Source: Primula veris
Lineage: Eukaryota; Streptophyta; Magnoliopsida; Ericales; Primulaceae
DNA length: 64,000 nt
NCBI GenBank assembly: GCA_963682055.1
Contig: OY821744.1
Span: forward strand, 29,860,967 to 29,924,966
Direction of reading: 5' to 3'
Shown: positions 58,401 through 64,000 of the stretch, in pieces
Numbering within the stretch: the stretch's first letter is position 1
How the letters are laid out: each line of letters opens with the position of its first letter
The notes under the pieces: generated by a model
Databases searched by the model: none
Seen by the model: the letters and a program-made list of their open reading frames with translations, nothing else
What the model was told of the DNA's origin: nothing
Translations under genes and position numbers: made by a program

Positions 58401-61400
58401 AATTACCTATGTAGCACGGATACTTTGAATTTTTTATTTTTTGGAGTATCGGATACGGATACGCCCCCGATAAGGGGATAGGGTATCCCATACGGGGATT
58501 GAAGCATCGTTGACTATTTTGAGGTTTGACCAGCTGGATACGGCTAGGATACGGCGTGGATACGTTTTGGATACGGCATGGATACATTTTGGATACGGCA
58601 GGGTGAAAATGATAATATTTGAAAGTTTTGGAAAAAAAAAACAAAAAGGTAAAACATAAAAGGAATCAACATAAAGGGATAAAAGTACTTTTAGATCTAC
58701 TTTGATTTCACACATCACATATAAACACAAAAGATATATACATACACACTAATATAGAAAGAGGATACACGAGCTTTTTGCAATGATTTAGTTCTATTTA
58801 GCTGGTATATGTTGTAATAATATGGCGCTGTTTTGCTAGTATATACTAGTAGTTTATTTTTTAATGATCCTAGCGCTAGTTAGTTGATCTTTCAGACAAG
58901 TGTCTTTTCACCTTTTGTAATTATTCTCTTAGCTAACTATATTGGACGAGTGTTATGTTCTGGCTAAAGTTTCGGGTAACTAAATATTAATTTTTGGTTT
59001 GAATGTTTTGTAGCTACTTTTATTATATAATATATATATTAATATTTTAATGATTGACGTATCCTAGCCATATCGTATCCTAAATTTTCAAAAAAAGCGT
59101 ATCCCCGTATCCGTATCGTATACGATACTCGTATCCGTATCCGTATCCGTATCCGTGCAACATAGCTAATTACTAATACTTCTGATAATAGAATACAAAA
59201 ACAAAGGAATAAGCCCATAAAGCAAACTTGATTGAAGAACCAGCGTTTGTTGGAGAACTAACATACCCTAATTACTAATTCCAAGCAGATTTATCACTCG
59301 AGCATATAACTAAGCCCTAAACAAACTAAAAGCATGACATGTTCCGCTACCTAGTTCCTAAATCCAACCTTATTAACCAATACTCAGATAATAAGTTTCA
59401 GAAAATGCAAAAATAAGTCCCAAAAAAAAATGTCTCATCACTTAGTTCCTAAATCATACGCTACTTCCTATTTCCTAATACCCTGACTCTATAATTTTCA
59501 AAAGAATGCAGGCAAAAGAAAATACGCATGTCTCATCACCTAGTTCCTGAATCCTACCTTAATTTCTAATATCTTGATACTAAAATTCAAAAGTAACGCT
59601 TTACTAGGGCCATAACAAACAAAAAAACTACATCTCGTAATTCCTAATATCCTGATTCCAAAATTAAAAAATAACGCTAATACAAGCAAAAATAATCTAC
59701 ATCTTATCACCGAGTTCCTAAATCCTACCCTAATAATAGAATTCAAAAGTAAAGCAGTGAAAAAATAAACTAGAGTCTACATGTCTCATCAGTCATCACT
59801 TAGTTCTTAAACCCTTCCCTATGACCCTCATAATAGTATTCAAAAATAACGTGATCTACATGTCTCATCACCTAGTTCCTAAATCCTAAACCATAACTAC
59901 TAATACCCTAACAGTGACCGGGGGCGGAACCAGGATGGTTTTTTTGGGGGACCGTGATGTAAAAAATATGTCGAATAGAGGATAAAATAAATAAGATATA
60001 ATACAAAAATAAAGAATTTTTTGTATGTTTAACATAGTATAAAATAAATATGAAGTTAAAGACAAATGATATTGGACAATAAAATAATATTTTTAGTAAT
60101 CTTGTTTGGGAAAATACAATGGTCATTTACGAAATTTGGTAATTTCAAGATAAAAAACATAAATTTTTAGAAAAAAACAGCTAACATGATTTGAACTCCT
60201 AACCTTCCACTACCTTAAAGGCAATTTTACCACTACACCAACAACTATTTTGTTTAATTAGGGGGGACCATCAATGTATATATCTTAGAAAATTTTAAAT
60301 TACATATAAAATAAAAAAAATTGAAAATCGCCGCCGGGGGTGGCCCACCCTCGGCCACCCCAGCCACCCCCTGGGTCCGCCCCTGACAGTGACGGAACCA
60401 GAACAATGTGAGGGGATGAAACACTAACGTTTGAAGAAGATTTTAATCAAAATACATAGAAAGAAATATATTTCTTCATCATCCTTTTATTCTGCAAGTG
60501 ACAGAGCCATGAATTTGAAATGGGAGGGCAAATATTCAATCTAATTTTTTTCCATTATAATTCAGAAGTAACGCAGTGAAAAAATAAACTACAGTCTACA
60601 TGTCTCGTTCACAAAGTTCTTAAATCACCATAATAGCTAATACCTAGACATATTTCAAAAAACAAAAACAAAAAAACTAATACCTAGACAATAAAACTCA
60701 AAAATAACACAGTAATAGATTTACATCCCCAACAAAAAAAAAAAAGAACTAAACTCTCAAACTGATTCGAACCAGATTAACAACTCAAGCATTTAACTAA
60801 ACACTAAACAGAATAAATGAATAAAAACTCGAATTACAAAACAATAATTATTATACTGAGGACGATACGGCGACCTTGGTGGGGGTGATTTCAGGGTAGC
60901 AGACTACAAGTTCCTTCCATTTTCGGATGAAACAAACGGCGACCGGGGGCGGAGACAAATGTCGGAGGGTCGCCGTACACCACTATCGGCTTCAGTTCAC
61001 CGCCTTAACGACTATTTTCCACGGCGAGTTTACAGTTACGCTGCAGCAGAGACAGCGAGGCAACGGTAGCTACACAGCTACACCGTATCATCATCTCCCC
61101 GTGCTGTTTCTTTTTTATTTATTGTTTTTAATTAAAATAGGATTTTTTTTATCTGCAAGTGGGTTTTGTGGTGAGTATCGGAATTAGATTGAATACTTTA
61201 GTGTTATTTATCAGACTACCCTTGAGGTTAGGTATATTATAAGTTAGTGCTCATTTGTTTCAATCTTGATCAAATCAGGTATTTATACTTCTATAGATCA
61301 GTATTGAGGGGAAAATTATACTTTGGTACACCAACCTTAACACATTTTTTTTGATTTTATACACCGTATTTCAAAAACAATGCAGTAAATAAATAAATAA

Positions 61401-61980
61401 AATATGTGTCTCATCACCTATTTCCTAAATCCTATCCTCATACCCTTATAATAGGATTTTAAAATAATTCAGTAAATAAATAAATAAAAAACTACCTAGT
61501 TCCTAAATCCTACTCTAATTCCTAATTCCTAATACCTTAATAATAGAATTTAAAAACAACGCAGGTGAAAAAATAAACACCATGTTTCATCACATAGTTC
61601 TTAAATAACTCCTAATTACTACTAGTAATCCCCTGACAAATAAACTCAAAAACAACACAGTAACAGATTTATAGCCCCAACAAAAAAATAAAATGACCAA
61701 ACTTCCAAAGTAACTCTCTAGCATATTTAACAACTCATACATTTAATCAAGGTATCAAACATTACACAGACAAAAAAAAACTCAAATTATTCAATAAAAA
61801 AACAAAACGCATACCAGCGACGATGCGGCGACCGGGGGCGGAGACGAACGTCGGAGGGTCACCGTACACCACTATCGGCTTCAGTTCACCTCCGTAACTC
61901 GGATTAACTCCGGCGACTTTACGGTTGCGATGCGGCGGAGACAGCGATGCCACCGTAGCTGCACAGCTACACCGTATCAT
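52449..61980 (-). CDS. SLP1: Shewanella-like protein phosphatase, SLP1 type (plastid)
   Basis: Nine in-phase exons: 61980-61815, 57050-56950, 56815-56702, 56454-56245, 54560-54425, 54329-54154, 53220-53132, 53011-52942 and 52535-52449. They give 382 residues. After a basic, Ser-containing presequence comes KPIVVYGDPPTFVSAPGRR, then the PPP metal motifs in order: VGDLHGD, GDILDRG, VNGNHE, FCHGGLLPHH and VVGHTPQ. All metal ligands are present, and the end is GIQ/RPEVLEI-like as in plant SLP1. SLPs are bacterial-type PPP phosphatases. Arabidopsis SLP1 (At1g07010) is chloroplastic with poorly known targets. The acceptor GACAG|CGG at 54560 was chosen over an AG 5 bp upstream because it keeps the frame. 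Intron 1 is 4.76 kb and full of repeats. Confidence 0.92.
53345..53720. mobile_element. Mutator-type MITE in an SLP1 intron
   Basis: Terminal inverted repeats of about 60 bp (GAGTCCAAATCTTCTA at the left, TAGAAGATTTGGACTC at the right, with CTACCCCCTTCCGTGCCCC inside) are flanked by a perfect 9-bp duplication ATCATGATC (53336-53344 and 53721-53729). Nine-base duplications and long TIRs are typical of Mutator-like elements. At 376 bp it is non-autonomous. Confidence 0.9.
55528..56183. mobile_element. Possible hAT-like insertion in an SLP1 intron
   Basis: The ends are inverted: GGTTTCAAAAGGCG at the left, GCCTTTTGAAAC at the right, with GGCGG-rich subterminal DNA (GGCGTTAGGCGGTGCC and GGCGGCCAAGTGCCGCC). 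The flanks show no clear 8-bp duplication, so the element is old or the borders are slightly off. Confidence 0.5.
57703..57868. repeat. 83-bp tandem duplication in SLP1 intron 1
   Basis: Two nearly identical adjacent copies (TTATTTATATCCTTGTATTA ... CTTGACCAGAATGTT) with a period of 83. Confidence 0.85.
58407..59165. mobile_element. hAT-like element rich in GGATACG repeats
   Basis: The inverted ends CTATGTAGCACGGATAC and GTATCCGTGCAACATAG are flanked by a perfect 8-bp duplication CTAATTAC (58399-58406, 59166-59173). Both subterminal zones consist of GGATACGG/CCGTATCC words. At 759 bp no transposase is visible. It inserted into a unit of the intron array. Confidence 0.9.
59919..60385. mobile_element. 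hAT-like element with CGGGGGCGGA/TCCGCCCCTG ends
   Basis: The ends CGGGGGCGGAACCAGG and CCTGGGTCCGCCCCTG are inverted repeats, flanked by a perfect 8-bp duplication ACAGTGAC (59911-59918, 60386-60393). At 467 bp it is non-coding. Confidence 0.9.
60930..61091 (-). pseudogene. Dead duplicate of SLP1 exon 1
   Basis: Translation from the ATG at 61091 parallels SLP1 exon 1 (MIRCSC-ATVASLS, then GGELKPIVVYGDPPTFVSAP) but has an in-frame TAA about 28 codons in. The part that should carry the splice donor is broken after APGRR by about 60 bp of unrelated sequence. The DNA on both sides is duplicated too (60705-60850 resembles 61655-61800; 61120-61290 resembles 62015-62190), so a block of about 900 bp was copied in tandem. 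It now lies inside SLP1 intron 1. Confidence 0.85.
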
Positions 61981-63642
61981 CGTCTCTCTCTCTCTCTCTC
62001 TCCACGCTGTCTATTTTTTTATTTATTGTTATTAATACAAATTGGGTTTTTATCTGCAAGTGGGTTTTGTGGTGAGTATGGGAATTAGATTGAACGCTTT
62101 AGTGTTATTTATCAGAGTATCCTTGAGGTTTGGTTTATTATTAGTTAGTGCTTATTTATTTCTATCTCGATCAATCAGGTATTAACACTTTCTATGGGTC
62201 ATTATTGAATTCCCTTATTTGTTTCAATCTCATCGATTCATACTTTCTATAAATCATTATTGAGTGCCTTGAGGTTTGGTGTTTTATCAGTCGATGCCCA
62301 TTTGTTTTAATCTCGGCCAATCAAATACGAACACTATCTATGAATCATTACCGAGTGCCCATGAGATTCGGTACATTATTATCGGTTAACAACAACGGCT
62401 CTGGGACCCAATTTTACAAGCATAAAATTGGGGCCTCCAAATATTAAGTGCCTTATTTTTTCTATGTAATATATTAAAATTCATAATTACTCCTGTTAAT
62501 TTTAAGGTTAAAAAATCTTATGCATTACAAACACTCATGTATTGCACATCAACTGCATAGTATCAACACAAAATTCTAGCGCCTCCCACTTTTTAATGGG
62601 TTTTTCGAAATTTGTGCATCGACTAATCTAATCATTACATACTAACAAAATTACAATTTCAACTTAAGTTATATGTAGTGATTCTCTTTCCATTTATTCA
62701 TTTAGTTTTTATCTCGTCTCAACAATTCAGTTCTATGTTCGGTTTGTTTTGTACCATCATTTTTTGTGAAAATTTTAATCACGTGAAAATAAATAAAGTA
62801 ATGATGCAAAGATTCAAACACATCGACCGTAAACAAAATGTAATCTCTTGGAATAAATACATGAGTATTATTTTTAAAGTTATGCTAATATTTAAGGCCT
62901 CATTTTGAAATTCGATTTGGATCTCTGAAATACTGAAAGCGGCACTGTCAGTTAGTGCCAATTTGTTTCAATCTTGATAAATGAGGTATGTACACTTAGA
63001 ATCGTTATTGAGTGTTTTAAAGATTTAGTACATTAATAGTCGATGCCCATCTATTTAAATATCGATCAAACATGTATTCATACTTTCTATAAATCAATAT
63101 CTCCCCAACTATTTATAATAATTATTTTATATCTCCAAGTGAATAACGAAATATGGAGTGCCCTTGAAGGTTTAGTACGTTATTAGTCGATACCCATTAT
63201 TTTCAATCTTGATCATTCGCAAATATTTCCATACTTTCTATAAATTAATCATTGTCGCATCAATTTTTAGTTATTATCTTTTATCCACAAGTTGCTTGTG
63301 GTGAATAACAAAATATGTAAAGCTATACTTTTAATGTTGTTATTGAACCTCTAAAGATCAGTACATTATTATTCAAAATACCTATTTGTTTCAATCTTGA
63401 ATAGTTAGATATTCATATATACTTTATATAAAATTATTGTTGTTGCTAATTTTAATTATTGCTAATTTTTATTTGCTCGTAGTGAATAACAAAATATAAA
63501 ATGTTATACTCTAATTTTTAATTATTGCTCATTTTTATTAGCGTTATTGTTATGAGTATCAGGTGTCTTTAAAAGCTAGTACATGATTAGTTAATGCCCA
63601 TTTGTTTCGATTTCTATTAATCATGTATTCATCACATCATAT
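61981..63642. repeat. SLP1 upstream region made of about 80-110 bp repeat units
   Basis: Next to the start codon is a CT microsatellite (61984-62001 as TC) in the leader. Beyond it, degenerate units with GTACATTATTAGTT, GATGCCCATTTGTTTCAATC and CATACTTTCTATAAATCA recur to about 63640. At about 62390-62945 the units are broken by a block with CGGCTCTGGGACCC at one end and GAAAGCGGCACTG at the other, probably another old DNA transposon. No gene seen. Confidence 0.5.
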
Positions 63643-63976
63643 GTAACATCCTCAAAATTTTCATATTAATAACTTTCACTTATAATTAAGTTACAAATAC
63701 TTTATCATGGGTAAAATATAATTTATTACAAATATAAATATATAAAAAAGAGTGAAGACACGAACTTGAAGCTACACAAAAGTTAAAAAAGTTTACGTTT
63801 TTTTAGCCGGGCCTTAAATTTCCTTATCTGATCATTGCCCACTAAATAATGTATCATGTGTGATGTGTTACAGGCTCAAAGTTCATACTTTGGAAACTCA
63901 GTCCTTATATCCAAAAGCCCGATGCCTAAAAGTTGCTACCCCTGGCAAAATTACAAGAATATAAAAAAATTTCAAA
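63643..63976. mobile_element. Possible LTR-type terminus
   Basis: Starts ATGTAACATCCTCAAAATTTT, like the TGTAACATCC start at 19748. No coding region or second LTR is visible before the window ends. Confidence 0.25.
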
Positions 63977-64000
63977 TAACGGCGGTATTAGTGACGGTAT
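63977..64000. mobile_element. Left part of a relative of the CACTA MITE, cut by window end
   Basis: AACGGCGGTATTAGTGACGG parallels positions just inside the left end of the element at 25567 (AGCGACGGGATTAGTGACGG). The terminal CACTAC is not evident on this copy. Confidence 0.35.

Larger units (their letters stand above)
58050..61640. repeat. Interrupted array of about 90-bp units in SLP1 intron 1
   Basis: A dozen or more degenerate copies contain ATGTCTCATCACCTAGTTCC, TAAATCCTACCCTAAT and ACC(C)TGATAATA plus AAAATAACGCAGTAA. Copies are recognisable near 58080, 58190, 58275, 58365, 59335, 59430, 59525, 59700, 59775, 59855, 60597, 61405 and 61580. The array is split by the hAT-like elements at 58407-59165 and 59919-60385. 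Confidence 0.75.

Overview
This 64-kb window is nuclear DNA from a flowering plant, most likely a core eudicot. The evidence is AT-rich intergenic DNA, intron-rich genes with GT..AG borders, chloroplast-targeted proteins encoded in the nucleus, a LOB-domain transcription factor, a CYP71-type P450, a nuclear tRNA-Gly with a Pol III T-run, and many plant transposons (Ty1/copia, LINE, hAT, Mutator, CACTA and Stowaway types). I cannot name the species. Exon borders were worked out by hand from reading frame, splice dinucleotides and remembered family conservation. No alignment or RNA evidence was available.

Layout. 0.6-0.9 kb: first exon of a GILT-type thiol reductase (minus), cut by the window edge or truncated. 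2.2-4.8 kb: decayed LINE DNA. 5.8-9.8 kb: a two-exon GH17 beta-1,3-glucanase with an X8 domain and a GPI-type tail (plus). Its 2.55-kb intron is filled with a degenerate tandem repeat. 11.9-14.1 kb: a two-exon CYP71-type cytochrome P450 (minus). 14.7-29 kb: transposon-rich DNA with no intact host gene that I can support (copia LTR plus RNase H, LINE pieces, LTR-like pieces, minisatellites, a CACTA MITE and a long foldback). 29.5-30.8 kb: a class I LBD gene of LBD12 type (plus). 34.3-38.7 kb: an 11-exon chloroplast PP2C of the PBCP type (minus). 39.9 kb: tRNA-Gly(GCC). 41.9-42.5 kb: a small acidic protein gene (plus), followed by about 3.4 kb of tandem copies of its own 3' end. 46.7-50.7 kb: a 10-exon plastid malonyl-CoA:ACP transacylase (minus). 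52.4-62.0 kb: a 9-exon Shewanella-like phosphatase of SLP1 type (minus), whose 4.8-kb first intron holds a dead copy of its exon 1 and several transposons. 62-64 kb: repeat DNA.

The genes do not form a pathway. Three encode predicted plastid proteins: PBCP (dephosphorylates photosystem II core proteins), MCAT (makes malonyl-ACP for fatty acid synthesis) and SLP1 (bacterial-type PPP phosphatase). The order LBD12 - PBCP - MCAT matches what I recall of Arabidopsis chromosome 2 (At2g30130, At2g30170, At2g30200), which suggests an ancient conserved block.

I found no wholly new biological system. The observations most worth following up are a GH17 protein whose nucleophile glutamate position reads as lysine, a gene whose C-terminal codons and 3' flank were amplified about eleven times downstream, and the duplicated and then disabled first exon of SLP1.
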